DNA from: an uncultured Clostridia bacterium
Lineage (GTDB): Bacteria > Bacillota > Clostridia > Christensenellales > Borkfalkiaceae
Reading direction: 5' to 3'
Assembly: GCA_947626305.1 (NCBI GenBank)
Contig: CANQRP010000003.1
Span: 1 to 50,208, forward strand
DNA length: 50,208 bases
The notes beneath the pieces are model-generated. The model did no database searches. It saw nothing but the letters and a program-made list of their open reading frames with translations, and was not told the origin of the DNA. This document shows, piece by piece, positions 16,599 to 25,061 of this stretch. Each line of letters starts with the position of its first letter. Position 1 is the stretch's first letter. The position numbers were made by a program, and so were the translations under genes.

Positions 16599-18422
16599 AT
16601 GGGCGTCGTCAAATTCGGCTTCAAATATTGGAAAAAATATCTGCCGCTTTCTCTCCTTGCCAAAGTGTTTTCGTTTTTGGCGATCCTCTGCGACCTTGCG
16701 CTTCCGCTGCTCGACGCGGGGTTTATCGACTATATCATCGCCTACGACCCCGCCTCTCCTCCCGCAAGCGAGAGCTTTCTCGACGTGCTCTTTCGGGGCA
16801 TGCTCGGCGAACCGGGGACCTGGACGCTGTTCTGGCACATTTCGCTCGTCTTTGCTGGGGTGTTCCTGTGCCGCATCCTCTTTTTGTACCTCAAAAACGT
16901 CACCTTTCAGTGGTGCGGGTTGAGAATGGAGTGCGACCTCCGCGCCGCAACCTACGAAAAACTCCTCTCTCTCGACGAAGAGACGATCTCGGGCTACAAC
17001 ATCGGCGAACTGCTGACCACGATGAACCGCGATACCATCATCTTAAAAGAGATGTATTCGCGCATTTCGATGAACATTTTCGATTCGCTGTGCGTGCTCG
17101 TGTTCTCGGTCGTCATGCTCACGAGTTTCGACCCCTACCTTCTCATTCTGCCCGCATGCCTTGCGCCCTTTTACGCGGCGGCGCTCCTGCGCTATCTCAA
17201 ACTCTCGCGGAAGCATTTCCGCGCCATCCGCGAAGGATATTCCCGCATCAATCTCACCGTGCAGGAGAACATCGACGCCGTGCGCATCGTGCGCTCCTTC
17301 GCGGGCGAGGAGACGGAACTTCGGAAATTCGATCGGGACAACAACGAGGTGTACCGTCTGCAACGGGAGGAAGTCAAGCTCTCGGCAAAGTACGAGAGCA
17401 TTTTCTCCGCCTTTCAACAAGCGGCATATGTGGGAACGGTCATCATCACGGTGGTGCTCGTGCTCGGCGGAAAGTTCCACATCGGCGCGCTGACCGCGGT
17501 GACGACGTACGTCACCAAGATCGTCTCCCACATCACCCAGCTCTCCCGCTCTTTTTTTCAGATGCAGAACCAGCTCGTCTCGGGCGGGCGGCTCAAACGC
17601 TTCCTCACCGAGGAGGGACGGGTGGCGGATCACCCTTCCGCGCTTGTGCCCTCGCGGCAGCCGCACATCGCATTCGAAGGCGTCTTTCTCACGTTGGGGG
17701 AAAAGAGCGTGCTCAAAAACATCACCCTCGATATTCCGTACGGCAAACGCGTGGGGGTGATGGGCGGCACGGGCAGCGGAAAATCCGTGCTGCTGAAAAC
17801 GCTCTGCCGCACCTTCGACGTCACGTCGGGGCGGATCACGCTCGACGGAAAAGACATCCGCGAATATTCTCTCGAAGCGCTCAGGAGCGAATTTTCCTAC
17901 GTCTTTCAGGACGTGTTCCTCTTTTCCAACACGGTGGATGCGAATATTGCGTTCGCCCATCCCGAATGCGAAGAGGAGATCGTGCTCGACGCCGCCGAAA
18001 CGGCGCAGGCTGCGCGCTTTATCGAGCGGCTCTCCGAGGGGTATGAGACCATCGTCGGCGAACGCGGGATCGGGTTGTCCGGCGGGCAGAAGCAGCGCGT
18101 CTCCATTGCCCGTGCGCTCGTAAAGGGAGCGCCCGTGCTCGTGCTGGACGACGCCTCCTCCGCCCTCGACATGGCGACCGAGCGCCGCGTGCTCGCCGCT
18201 TTGAAGGAGACCTGCCCCGGGCAAACGCTCCTCATCTCCGCACACCGCGTCTCCTCCGTGATGGATTGCGACGAGGTGATCTATCTCCGCGACGGCGAGA
18301 TCCTCGAACGGGGCACCCCGCAGGAACTGATCTTGCGGGACGGCGCGTTTGCGGCGATCTGGAAATTGCAGACGAGCGACGGACAGCTCGACGATTCCTC
18401 TTACGGAAAGGGGGAATTGTGA
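16599..18422 (+). CDS. ABC exporter half-transporter, degenerate-site subunit
   Basis: 607 residues: an N-terminal exporter membrane domain with about six helices and a C-terminal ATPase. Walker A is GGTGSGKS, the signature is canonical LSGGQ, and Walker B is VLVLDDASSALD, with Asp where the catalytic Glu should be. With the downstream gene, which has the Glu but a degraded signature, this gives one working and one silent ATP site, the pattern of heterodimeric exporters. Start chosen at AAGGAGGAGAAAAATG. It overlaps the next gene by one base (TGATG), so translation is coupled. Substrate unknown; drug, lipid or peptide export are all possible. Confidence 0.92.
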   Translation: MGVVKFGFKYWKKYLPLSLLAKVFSFLAILCDLALPLLDAGFIDYIIAYDPASPPASESFLDVLFRGMLGEPGTWTLFWHISLVFAGVFLCRILFLYLKNVTFQWCGLRMECDLRAATYEKLLSLDEETISGYNIGELLTTMNRDTIILKEMYSRISMNIFDSLCVLVFSVVMLTSFDPYLLILPACLAPFYAAALLRYLKLSRKHFRAIREGYSRINLTVQENIDAVRIVRSFAGEETELRKFDRDNNEVYRLQREEVKLSAKYESIFSAFQQAAYVGTVIITVVLVLGGKFHIGALTAVTTYVTKIVSHITQLSRSFFQMQNQLVSGGRLKRFLTEEGRVADHPSALVPSRQPHIAFEGVFLTLGEKSVLKNITLDIPYGKRVGVMGGTGSGKSVLLKTLCRTFDVTSGRITLDGKDIREYSLEALRSEFSYVFQDVFLFSNTVDANIAFAHPECEEEIVLDAAETAQAARFIERLSEGYETIVGERGIGLSGGQKQRVSIARALVKGAPVLVLDDASSALDMATERRVLAALKETCPGQTLLISAHRVSSVMDCDEVIYLRDGEILERGTPQELILRDGAFAAIWKLQTSDGQLDDSSYGKGEL

Positions 18423-20191
18423 TGAAGAGAAACACCTATTATCTCGACGAAGAACTCAATTCGGACAAGGTGGACATCAAATATCTGAGGCGCCTGCTCT
18501 CCCGCCTTAAATCGCGGAAGAAACTTTTTCTCATTGCGCTGGCGCTGCTTGTTGCGTCCTCCGTTTTCGTGCTCATTCCGCCGGCGATCATCCGCTACCT
18601 CGTCAACGATGTTCTCACACGGGAGGGCGACAAGACCCTCTCCCTCACGCTCTGCATGGTTGGGTTGGGCGTCCTCGGCGTTCTCACCTCCCTCATGCCC
18701 TATTTCCACAAATCGATCATGGGCAATATCGGGCACGGCGTCATCGCAGAACTCAGGAGAGAGATCTTCGAACGTTTGCAGGAGCTCCCCTTCGAATACT
18801 ACGACGCCCGTCCGGCGGGCAAGATCTCCATACGGGTCACGGAATACATCAACGAGCTTGCCGATTTTCTCACCGAGCATCTGCTCAATTTTATTGTGGA
18901 CATCCTGAAGATCTGCACGGCGACGGTCTTCATGCTCTGCATGAGTCCGCTGCTCACCGCCGTGGTGTATGCCGCCATCCTTCCGCTCGTCGTGAGTATC
19001 TTTCTCATCAAAAAGCAGGTGCGGCGGCTCTTCCGCAAACACCGCGCCAAAAATTCCAACCGCAACGCCTTTATCGTCGAGTCAATTATGGGCGAAAAGG
19101 TCATCAAAAACAGCAACCGGAGCGCGTTCAACCGCGCGGTGTATCGCGACTTACAGGAGGACAGCGCCGCCTGCTGGATGAAGATCGTGCGCAGAAACGA
19201 GCTCAATACCCCCATATCGGAGTTTTTCTGGAACGCGGGCATCCTCGCCATGTATGCCGTGGCATTCGCCTTCGCAGCGGATGCGACCATGGCGGGGACC
19301 GTCATCGCCTTTTTGCTGTATGCGAGCGTGTGCGCGGAGCCTCTGCTTCAACTCGGCGCGGTATTGCAACAGTTCTCGCAGGTCTCGGCGAACCTCGAAC
19401 GCATCTACGAGACGATCGACGCGCCCGTCTCCATCCGCGACAAGGAACATGCCGTCACGCTCGAAAACATCGAGGGGAGGGTGGACTATCACGACGTCAC
19501 GTTCGGCTACGAAGAGGGGGTGAACGTCCTCGAACACTTCGACCTCCACGTGCGGGCGGGGGAGAAGATCGCCCTCGTCGGTCCCACGGGTGCCGGCAAG
19601 ACGACCGTCATCAACCTGCTCACCCGCTTTTACGATGTGAAGGAGGGGAGCGTGCAGGTGGACGGCAAGGATGTGCGCGACGTCACGCTGCGCTCTCTGC
19701 GCAAGGAGATCGGCGTGCTCATGCAGGAGCCCTTCCTGTTCAAGGGGACCATTCTCGACAATATCCGCTACGGGACCCCCGAAGCGACGGACGAGGAATG
19801 TATCGCCGCCGCCGAAAAGATCTATGCCGACCGCGTTGCGGCGCGCTTTCCCGAGGGATTTTTCGGGCAGATCGAGGCGCGCGGCGAGGGGCTTTCCGCG
19901 GGCGAGAAACAGCTTGTCTCCTTTGCGCGCATCGTGCTGAAAAACCCCAAGATCATCATTTTAGACGAAGCGACCAGCGCTATCGACTCGGAGACGGAGC
20001 TCCTCATCCAAGGAGCCCTGGACAGCATTCTCGCGGGCAAGACGGCGTTCATCGTGGCGCATCGGCTCTCCACCATCCGCAAGGCGGACCGCATCCTCTA
20101 CATTGCGGATAAGGGCATCGCGGAAGAGGGGAGCCATGAGGAGCTCCTTGCAAAGCAGGGGCTGTATTACAGGTTGAATATGCGGAAGTGA
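18422..20191 (+). CDS. ABC exporter half-transporter, catalytic-site subunit
   Basis: 589 residues with the same layout: a six-helix exporter domain (from about residue 35) and an ATPase. Walker A is GPTGAGKTT, Walker B is IIILDEATSAID with the catalytic Glu, and the signature is LSAGEKQ instead of LSGGQ. These features complement the subunit encoded upstream. A long N-terminal cytoplasmic segment (MKRNTYYLDEELNSDKVD) precedes the first helix. The ATG overlaps the stop of the upstream gene. Function is export across the cytoplasmic membrane as a heterodimer; substrate unknown. Confidence 0.92.
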   Translation: MKRNTYYLDEELNSDKVDIKYLRRLLSRLKSRKKLFLIALALLVASSVFVLIPPAIIRYLVNDVLTREGDKTLSLTLCMVGLGVLGVLTSLMPYFHKSIMGNIGHGVIAELRREIFERLQELPFEYYDARPAGKISIRVTEYINELADFLTEHLLNFIVDILKICTATVFMLCMSPLLTAVVYAAILPLVVSIFLIKKQVRRLFRKHRAKNSNRNAFIVESIMGEKVIKNSNRSAFNRAVYRDLQEDSAACWMKIVRRNELNTPISEFFWNAGILAMYAVAFAFAADATMAGTVIAFLLYASVCAEPLLQLGAVLQQFSQVSANLERIYETIDAPVSIRDKEHAVTLENIEGRVDYHDVTFGYEEGVNVLEHFDLHVRAGEKIALVGPTGAGKTTVINLLTRFYDVKEGSVQVDGKDVRDVTLRSLRKEIGVLMQEPFLFKGTILDNIRYGTPEATDEECIAAAEKIYADRVAARFPEGFFGQIEARGEGLSAGEKQLVSFARIVLKNPKIIILDEATSAIDSETELLIQGALDSILAGKTAFIVAHRLSTIRKADRILYIADKGIAEEGSHEELLAKQGLYYRLNMRK

Positions 20192-20216
20192 TCCCGCGCA
20201 AAATAAAGGAGAAATT

Positions 20217-21062
20217 ATGGCAAATTGTACGCACGATTGCTCTACATGCAGTTCCGCCTGCAACACGAGGAGCAAGCAGTCGTTTATCAAGCCGCTCGGC
20301 AAGGGCTCGCACGTCAGGCGGGGGATCGCCGTCGCAAGCGGGAAGGGGGGGGTCGGCAAGTCGCTCACCGCTTCCCTTCTCGCCGTCCGCGCGAGCGCAA
20401 AGGGGTATCGGACCGCCTTGCTCGACGCCGACGTCACCGGTCCCTCCATACCCAAGATGTTCGGCGTGCACGAACTCGCAACGGGAGAGGAAAATGCGAT
20501 CCGCCCCGTTCTTGCGAAAGGGGGTATCAAGCTCATGTCCATGAATTGCCTCTTGGAGCACGAAGATGACCCCGTGGTATGGCGGGGCTCCCTCATCGCG
20601 GGGGCGTGTCTGCAATTCTGGACGGACGTCGTTTGGGGAGATGTCGACATTATGTTCATCGACATGCCGCCCGGAACGGGGGACGTGCCGCTCTCCGTCT
20701 TCCAGAGCATCCCGCTCAGCGGGATCGTCGTCGTCACCACTCCGCAGGACCTCGTGGAGACCATCGTGGGGAAGGCGGTGAAGATGGCAAACCTCATGAA
20801 CGTGCCCATCCTCGGGCTCGTCGAGAACATGAGTTATCTCAAATGCCCCGGATGCGGCAGGGAAATCGAACTCTTCGGCAGGAGCAAGGCGGAGGAACTA
20901 GGCAAAAAGTTCGGCGTGCCCGCCACGGCGCGCATGCCGCTCGATCCCTCGCTCGCTTCGCTTGCGGACGAGGGCAGGATCGCGGAGGCGGATACCGATC
21001 CGCTGGCGGAGATCTTCTTGCAGGTCGAGCATTCGCGTGAGATCGAGGACCGTTTGGGGTAA
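20217..21062 (+). CDS. apbC: Mrp/NBP35-family iron-sulfur carrier ATPase
   Basis: 281 residues of the ParA-like Mrp/ApbC family, which bind and transfer Fe-S clusters in the cytoplasm. The deviant Walker A reads GKGGVGKS (about residues 42-49), the switch region is DMPPGTGD, and the cluster-binding CPGC is near residue 206. A Cys-rich N-terminus (CTHDCSTCSSAC) is an NBP35-like extra and may bind another cluster. AAGGAG precedes the ATG. It sits 25 bases after the ABC operon and may be read with it, but a functional link is not evident. It ends at a hairpin shared with the convergent gene. Confidence 0.92.
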   Translation: MANCTHDCSTCSSACNTRSKQSFIKPLGKGSHVRRGIAVASGKGGVGKSLTASLLAVRASAKGYRTALLDADVTGPSIPKMFGVHELATGEENAIRPVLAKGGIKLMSMNCLLEHEDDPVVWRGSLIAGACLQFWTDVVWGDVDIMFIDMPPGTGDVPLSVFQSIPLSGIVVVTTPQDLVETIVGKAVKMANLMNVPILGLVENMSYLKCPGCGREIELFGRSKAEELGKKFGVPATARMPLDPSLASLADEGRIAEADTDPLAEIFLQVEHSREIEDRLG

Positions 21063-21126
21063 ACCAAAACGGAGCATCCCTTCGTCGGTATGGGGCTGCG
21101 CCTGCTTCTTATCAAAAAAATCATGC

Positions 21127-21155
21127 AAAAACAGCGAGGGAGCTCCTCGCTGTTT
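21127..21155. terminator. Bidirectional terminator
   Basis: Stem AACAGCGAGG/CCTCGCTGTT with a short loop. T runs follow on both strands (five on minus, four on plus), so it can end apbC and the convergent DUF1508 gene. Confidence 0.85.
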
Positions 21156-21187
21156 TGATGTGACGTTCGCTTCGTTTTGTACCGTGT

Positions 21188-22081
21188 TTACTTTTTGGCA
21201 TCCTCTTCGGGGGTCTCCACAACGATAATATGGGTCGCCGCCCAGCGCTTGATGGAATCCAGCGCGTTCTCGCAGGAAGTGCGGGTCTTGTAGTCGGCAC
21301 TCGTCGCAAGCAGTCGCTTGTTCGCATTGTTCACCTGTACGAAGAAGCTGCCGCTCTTCGTCTCCACCACTTCGAGCCGCCCCGCCGCGATATTGTCCTG
21401 ATAGGTCTTGATGCCGGACTTGGCGCTCGAGAGGCTGGCGTAGGGGGAGCTGCTCTTTATCATCACTTCGCCGTTGGAGGCAACGAGGCGGAAGCCGTAG
21501 CCTCCCCGATCTTCCTCATAGACGATCCATTTGCCCACGGACTCCTTTTTTACGGGCTTTGCGGGCACAGCCTTCTTTGCGGGTTTGTCTTGCTTCATGG
21601 TCTCCTCCCTTTCATCCGTCGTTTCCGCGGCGGTCTTTTTCTCTTTTTTCACGGGTACGAACACATATCCCGCCATATCGTTCTTTGCGGTTTTTTTGGG
21701 CTCCTCGGGAGCGGGCTCCGGCTCGGGCGCAGGTTCCGGCTCGGGAGCGGGCTCGGATGTCTCTTCCGCGGGGGCGGGTTCCTCCCGCACTTCTTCTTCC
21801 GCGGGGGCGGGTTCCTCCCGCACTTCTTCCTCCGCGGGAGCGGGTTCCTCCCGCACTTCTTCCTCTGCGGGAGCGGGTTCGTGCGCGGGCGCCTCTTCGC
21901 CGATCCGAGGAGACTCCTCCGCGGGCGTCTCTTCCGCGGGCGCGGGCGCCGCTTTGCGCTTCTTGGAGCGGGCGATCTCCACCGCAAGCAACACCACCAA
22001 CGTGACGATCAGCAGGAGCACGACGCCGAGCACCGCGATCAGCGCAACATGGTCTTTCATATACTCGATCAAAGGTTCCAT
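21188..22081 (-). CDS. Membrane-anchored tandem DUF1508 protein
   Basis: 297 residues. One membrane helix lies at 13-36, followed by a positive stretch (RSKKRKA), a Pro/Glu/Ala-rich spacer (44-130) and a Lys-rich segment. Two DUF1508-like units follow, at about 184-230 (KWIVYEEDRGGYGFRL to AKSGIKTYQDN) and 236-281 (EVVETKSGSFFVQVNNANKRL). DUF1508 (YegP fold) usually occurs as two tandem copies; its function is not established. The membrane helix and the long acidic spacer are additions. Its promoter is back to back with that of the flavoprotein on the other strand. Confidence 0.8.
   Translation of the reverse strand: MEPLIEYMKDHVALIAVLGVVLLLIVTLVVLLAVEIARSKKRKAAPAPAEETPAEESPRIGEEAPAHEPAPAEEEVREEPAPAEEEVREEPAPAEEEVREEPAPAEETSEPAPEPEPAPEPEPAPEEPKKTAKNDMAGYVFVPVKKEKKTAAETTDEREETMKQDKPAKKAVPAKPVKKESVGKWIVYEEDRGGYGFRLVASNGEVMIKSSSPYASLSSAKSGIKTYQDNIAAGRLEVVETKSGSFFVQVNNANKRLLATSADYKTRTSCENALDSIKRWAATHIIVVETPEEDAKK
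21764..21877 (-). repeat. In-frame 33-bp tandem repeat in the DUF1508 gene
   Basis: Three near-identical 33-bp units encode EPAPAEEEVRE-type 11-residue repeats (residues ~69-106). This is followed by shorter PEPA repeats. It is a spacer likely to vary in length by slippage. Confidence 0.85.
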
Positions 22082-22105
22082 ATTTTCTTCTCCTCCATTT
22101 TGCTC

Positions 22106-22134
22106 ATTATACCATATTATGGGGCGTCTGTCAA
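22106..22134 (-). promoter_or_regulatory. Promoter of the DUF1508 gene
   Basis: On the minus strand TTGACA (22134-22129), 17 bp, TATAAT (22111-22106): full consensus. Confidence 0.9.
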
Positions 22135-22138
22135 TTCA

Positions 22139-22167
22139 TTGACAAATTTTTTTATTTGCGCTATGAT
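22139..22167 (+). promoter_or_regulatory. Promoter of the HI0933-type flavoprotein
   Basis: TTGACA (22139-22144), 17 bp, TATGAT (22162-22167). The ATG at 22174 falls at the predicted first transcribed base. Its -35 box and that of the divergent gene together form the palindrome TGTCAATTCATTGACA. Confidence 0.85.
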
Positions 22168-22173
22168 AAAAAC

Positions 22174-23307
22174 ATGAATGTGATCGTCATCGGCGGGGGC
22201 ACCGCCGGCATGGTATCAAGTATCCTTCTTGCGCGGCGCGGATGCAGCGTCACCCTGCTCGAACGCGGCGAACGGCTGGGGAGAAAGCTCTCCGCGAGCG
22301 GGAACGGGCAGGGCAACGTCACCAATCTCGGGATGGGCGCGGAACACTATTTTTCGGACGACAAGGAGAAAGTCGCGCGGGCGCTCTCCCGCTTCGGCGC
22401 GGAGGATACGGTGCGCTTTTTGGAGGAGATGGGGGGGATCTTTTTGCCCGACGCCCGCGGAAGGGTATATCCCGCAAGCCGTCAGGCGTCCGCCGTCACC
22501 GACCTTCTGCGTGCGGAACTCTCCCGTCTCGGCGTGGAAGTCCGCCTGAATGCGCGGGTGTCGGCGCTCTCCCACGACGGCGATTTTCACGCCCTTTGCG
22601 GAGGTGAGCGCGTTTCGGCGGAACGGGCGATCCTTGCCGCGGGCGGGAAGGCGGCGCCGAACTTCGGCACGGACGGTTCCGCGTTTGCGCTTGCGGAGGG
22701 GTTCGGGCACACCGTCGTGCCCTGCGCTCCCGTGCTCGTGCAGCTCCGCTGCGACCCGTCGCGCGTGCGCGGGCTCAAGGGGATCCGCGTCGACGCGGTT
22801 TTGTGCGTCGAGCGGAAGGGGAGATGTATCTTTCGCGTCCGCGGCGACGTGCTTTTCACCGAGAGTGGCGTATCGGGCGACGCGGTATTCCGCGCCTCCT
22901 CTTACGCGGAAGCGGGGGACAGATTGCTGCTCGACTTTCTTCCGGACGTGGAGGAAGGGCGTCTCCGAGCGGCGCTCGAACGCAACCCGGGCGCCGAAAA
23001 ACTGCTGTGCATCGTCAACAACGGGCTGGGGCGCGCGCTCCGCAAACAAGCCGCGGACGACGCGGGGCTGCTCCGGCTTATCAAGGCGTTTCCGCTCGAA
23101 GTCAAGGGCACGCTCGGTTTTCCCTATGCGCAGGCGACGCGGGGAGGCATTCCGCTCGGCGAGACGGACGAAAATTTGCAGAGTCTCAAACGGCGCGGGC
23201 TGTTTTTTGCGGGGGAGATGCTGAACGTGGACGGCGAGTGCGGCGGCTACAATCTGCAATGGGCGTTCACGTCGGCGCACATTGCGGCGGAGGGGGCGCT
23301 CTCATGA
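22174..23307 (+). CDS. HI0933/BaiN-type FAD-dependent oxidoreductase
   Basis: 377 residues of the HI0933-like flavoprotein family (also called YhiN/BaiN-type). The FAD-binding Rossmann start is VIVIGGGTAGM; further family signs are GRKLSASGNGQGNVTN, the AAGGKAAPNFGTDGS segment and the C-terminal GLFFAGEMLNVDGECGGYNLQWAF. The family has been linked to reductive steps in bile-acid and related metabolism, but the substrate here is unknown. The start at 22174 gives the Rossmann strand directly; the upstream in-frame ATG at 22156 lies inside the promoter. No Shine-Dalgarno sequence is present, so a leaderless mRNA is likely. The stop overlaps the next start (ATGA). Confidence 0.9.
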   Translation: MNVIVIGGGTAGMVSSILLARRGCSVTLLERGERLGRKLSASGNGQGNVTNLGMGAEHYFSDDKEKVARALSRFGAEDTVRFLEEMGGIFLPDARGRVYPASRQASAVTDLLRAELSRLGVEVRLNARVSALSHDGDFHALCGGERVSAERAILAAGGKAAPNFGTDGSAFALAEGFGHTVVPCAPVLVQLRCDPSRVRGLKGIRVDAVLCVERKGRCIFRVRGDVLFTESGVSGDAVFRASSYAEAGDRLLLDFLPDVEEGRLRAALERNPGAEKLLCIVNNGLGRALRKQAADDAGLLRLIKAFPLEVKGTLGFPYAQATRGGIPLGETDENLQSLKRRGLFFAGEMLNVDGECGGYNLQWAFTSAHIAAEGALS

Positions 23308-24796
23308 CGCTGCAATTCACCCTTTCCCCCGGGCAGAGCGAGGAGGAGCTCAAAAAGCTCTGCGAAAAGAAATTTCATGCGCCGATGCGCTACTTCAGGA
23401 TCCTCAGAAAGTCGCTCGACGCACGCAGGAAATCGGACATCCGCTGGGTATACACGGTGGAGTGCGATACCCGCATTCCCGCCGAAAAACCGCACCCGTG
23501 TGAAAAGATCAAAGGGGAAACGCCGCACGTCGTCATTGCGGGGGCGGGTCCCGCGGGACTGTTCTGCGCGGTGCGGCTCGCAGAACACGGCATCGCGCCG
23601 CTCGTCGTCGAACGGGGGAAAGCCGTGGAAGAGCGCGCAGGCGACGTCGCCGCGTTCTTTCGCACGGGGGTGCTCGACCCGCAAAGCAACGTCCAGTTCG
23701 GAGAGGGGGGCGCGGGCACGTTTTCGGACGGAAAGCTGAACACCCAAACGAACACGCCCTTCAATCGGGAGGTGATCGAGACCTTTCTCGCTTTCGGGGC
23801 GCCCGCGGAGATCGGCTACCTCAACAAGCCGCACATCGGCAGCGACAATTTGCAAAAAATCGTCGCGAACATGCGCAAGTTTCTCCTCGAGCAGGGGGGC
23901 GAGATCGAATATTGTTCGAAGTTGGAGGATATAAAATTGCAGGACGGCGCCCTGCGGGAAGTCAAGATCGGCGGCGCGTGGCGGCGGGCGGACGAGCTTG
24001 TGCTCGCCGTCGGTCACAGCGCGCGGGACACCTTCGAAATGCTCCTTTCCCGCGGCTTTTCGATGGAACAAAAAGAATTTGCGGTGGGGGTGCGCATCGA
24101 GCACTTGCAGGAGCGGATCGGCAAAAGTCAATACGGAGCGCAATTCGGCTTGTTGCCGCCCGCCGATTACAAGCTCGTCTCCCATGCGGGGGAACGGGCG
24201 GCGTTCACCTTTTGCATGTGTCCCGGGGGAACGGTGAGGGCGGCGTGGTGACAAACGGGATGAGCAACTTTGCACGGGAGGGGAAAAACGCAAATTCCGC
24301 GCTCGTCGTGCAGGTCAAGAGAGCGGATTTCGGCGGAACGCATCCGCTTGCGGGCGTGGAATTCCAGCGGAAGTTGGAGCGTGCCGCATTCCGTGCGGGC
24401 GGCGGGGAATATCGCGCTCCCGTGCAGCTTGCGGGGGACTTTCTCGCGGGGCGGGAGAGCACGCGCTTCGGCGAAGTGTTGCCAACCTATGCCCGCGGAA
24501 CGGCATTTGCCCCCATGGACGCCCTCTTTCCCGCCGCGATCACGGGTGCGCTGCGCGCCGCGTTGCCCGATATGGACGCCCGATTGAAGGGTTTTGCGGC
24601 TGCCGACGCGGTTCTGACGGGGGTGGAGTCGCGCACCAGTTCGCCCGTGCGCATTGTGCGGGGGGAGGACTTACAGGCGATCGGCAAGCGCGGGATCTAC
24701 CCCTGCGGCGAAGGCTGCGGATATGCCGGCGGGATCATGTCGGCAGCGGCGGACGGGCTGCGCGTGGCGGAGCGCATCGCCGAAAAATATCTGTAA
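23304..24796 (+). pseudogene. FAD-dependent oxidoreductase broken by a frameshift
   Basis: Two adjoining frames together encode one flavoprotein of about 495 residues. The first frame (23304-24251) holds an N-terminal domain, the FAD site VVIAGAGPAGLFCAVRLAE and FGEGGAGTFSDGKLNT, then stops just after FTFCMCPGGTVRAAW. The second frame takes over at about 24236 with GEGGVVTNGMSN and runs to AERIAEKYL, including the C-terminal FAD site GIYPCGEGCGYAGGIMSAA. The family (YdhS/anaerobic glycerol-3-P-dehydrogenase-like) has CPGG, a few residues, then GVVTNGMS in one frame. Either the gene is inactivated, or a sequencing or assembly error is present. Start overlaps the previous gene (ATGA). Confidence 0.85.
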
Positions 24797-24806
24797 CGCA
24801 AACATA

Positions 24807-24841
24807 CAAGCAAGCCCCCGACAATGCCAGGGGCTTGCTTG
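24807..24841 (+). terminator. Hairpin after the oxidoreductase pair
   Basis: CAAGCAAGCCCC / GGGGCTTGCTTG with an 11-base loop. There is no T run, so factor-independent termination is uncertain. The following ~160 bases up to the GH43 promoter hold only a small hairpin, AGGCATCTC/GAGATGTCT, at about 24882-24903. Confidence 0.6.
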
Positions 24842-25001
24842 TGAGAGAATATGAAAAAATTGTGGAGTATGGGAAAGTTGAGGCATCTCTTCGTGAGATG
24901 TCTATAATTTACCATCCTTTCGTGTTCGTTTCGTGAAGATTGGGTCAAAGATCGAAGAATTCTCGCCGATGAAAAAAATCAAAAGAATTTCGGGCTACCC
25001 C

Positions 25002-25030
25002 TTGCAAACGCAAACGAATTATGGTAAAAT
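25002..25030 (+). promoter_or_regulatory. Promoter of the GH43 gene
   Basis: TTGCAA (25002-25007), 17 bp, TAAAAT (25025-25030); leader of about 25 bases with AGGGGGAAAG. Confidence 0.8.
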
Positions 25031-25061
25031 AAAACAAACTTTATATTTAGGGGGAAAGAAC

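Noticed and set aside
21764-21877. Possible CRISPR-like array
   Set aside because: Units are contiguous 33-bp in-frame repeats without spacers and encode a protein spacer.
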